DNA of 6,740 nt from an uncultured Eubacteriales bacterium (GTDB taxonomy: Bacteria > Bacillota > Clostridia > Peptostreptococcales > Anaerovoracaceae), in contig CACWYF010000076.1 of the NCBI GenBank assembly GCA_902765035.1, positions 3,556 to 10,295 on the forward strand. The letters run 5' to 3'. Under the pieces are notes generated by a model. That model saw only the letters and a program-made list of their open reading frames with translations. It did no database searches and was not told the origin of the DNA. Position numbers and translations under genes: made by a program. Below are positions 5,978-6,740 of this stretch, piece after piece (the first letter of the stretch is position 1; the number at the start of each line of letters is the position of its first letter).

Positions 5978-6736
5978 TCAGCTGGACTTCTTTTCGGGAA
6001 GCGGGAAATGCTTTGCGCAGTAGTTGAACAGTATCACTCCTCCGATTATCGCGCAGAGGCTTATGACCTGAGCCTGCTTGAATGGTCCGATCATAAGGCT
6101 GTCGGTACGCAGCGACTCTACAAGGAAGCGCTCTGCAGAGTAGAGGATAAGATACAGCGAGAAGGTCTGTCCGAATGCTTTGCGCCTGTTCCTGTCCCAC
6201 CATGTCAGGAAGAAGAAAAGGAAGAGGCACCACAGTGACTCATACAGGAATGTAGGATGGACTTTTACTCCATCTACAAGGATGCCCCACGGAAGATCGG
6301 TAGGACCTCCATGAGCTTCGCCGTTGAAGAAGTTGCCCCAGCGTCCGAGTGACTGTGCAAGAGCAACAGTAGGTACAAACAGGTCGAGTACATTCAGAGG
6401 ATGAATATGCTTGTGCCTGCATACGAGCCATACTGTTATTGCTCCGAATATGAGACCGCCGTGAATGGCAAGTCCGCCGTTTCTTATATTGACAGCATCA
6501 CCAACTGAATGGTACATATCAAGATTAAAGAGTACATAATATAATCTTGCGCCGATAACTCCGATCGGGAGCATCCACAGAGCTATATCCAGTACGTCCT
6601 CATCTTTTATACCATGCTCATGGGCTCTCTTCGAAGAGATGAGAACTGCCAGGAGCATGCCGGCTGCGATCAGGATACCGTACCATCTTATTTCTATACC
6701 GGCTATTTCAAATGCTATAGGATCCGGATGACCCAT
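5978..6736 (-). CDS. lgt: Phosphatidylglycerol-prolipoprotein diacylglyceryl transferase Lgt
   Basis: This integral membrane enzyme transfers the diacylglyceryl group from phosphatidylglycerol to the lipobox cysteine of prolipoproteins, the first step of lipoprotein maturation. The visible 252 residues show the Lgt pattern: PIAFEIAGIEIRWYGILIA (6-24), NGGLAIHGG (86-94) with the essential histidine at H92, the family signature GRWGNFFNGEAHGGPT (131-146) with R132, N135 and N138, HPTFLYES (160-167), and the C-terminal ERFLVESLRTDS (202-213). About seven hydrophobic segments are apparent, for example 19-35, 51-70, 93-105, 117-130, 166-180, 191-201 and 222-238. The length is slightly below usual. 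ATG 6736-6734 lies only four bases from the window edge, so its ribosome binding site cannot be seen and the true start may be further upstream. It converges on pip; no functional link to the peptidases is implied. Confidence 0.95.
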   Translation of the reverse strand: MGHPDPIAFEIAGIEIRWYGILIAAGMLLAVLISSKRAHEHGIKDEDVLDIALWMLPIGVIGARLYYVLFNLDMYHSVGDAVNIRNGGLAIHGGLIFGAITVWLVCRHKHIHPLNVLDLFVPTVALAQSLGRWGNFFNGEAHGGPTDLPWGILVDGVKVHPTFLYESLWCLFLFFFLTWWDRNRRKAFGQTFSLYLILYSAERFLVESLRTDSLMIGPFKQAQVISLCAIIGGVILFNYCAKHFPLPEKKSS

Positions 6737-6740
6737 TCCA

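Overview
The window looks like a chromosomal segment of a Gram-positive, probably clostridial (Lachnospiraceae/Oscillospirales-type) anaerobe. This is inferred from strong AGGAGG-like ribosome binding sites, mid-range GC, a codon bias towards AAG, ATC and AGA, and protein sequences that read like Firmicutes families. The species cannot be named from the sequence alone.

Layout, left to right. (1) Positions 1-876, minus strand: 5' part of ychF, a universally conserved P-loop NTPase, cut by the left edge. (2) Positions 877-1100: divergent intergenic region with a promoter for each flanking gene and several inverted repeats. (3) Positions 1101-2891, plus: a 596-residue Xaa-Pro aminopeptidase (M24B). 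(4) Positions 2984-3556, plus: a TetR-family repressor. (5) Positions 3557-3770: a hairpin, a promoter with a consensus -10 box, and a second hairpin just downstream of the predicted start point. (6) Positions 3771-4862, plus: a 363-residue M24B Xaa-Pro peptidase, PepQ-like. (7) Positions 4863-5010: a spacer dominated by a 94-nt imperfect inverted repeat. (8) Positions 5011-5913, plus: a proline iminopeptidase (S33 alpha/beta hydrolase). (9) Positions 5925-5969: a strong, probably bidirectional terminator. (10) Positions 5978-6736, minus: lgt, prolipoprotein diacylglyceryl transferase, with its 5' end at the right edge.

The coherent theme is proline-peptide breakdown. Three cytoplasmic exopeptidases of complementary specificity, with a TetR regulator between them, could together dismantle imported proline-containing peptides: residues in front of proline (aminopeptidase P), X-Pro dipeptides (PepQ-like) and N-terminal proline (iminopeptidase). 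ychF and lgt are housekeeping neighbours. Each family is well known and I see no mobile element, CRISPR array, RNA gene or clearly new system. The least explained items are the long hairpin before the iminopeptidase gene and the palindromes around the two peptidase promoters.
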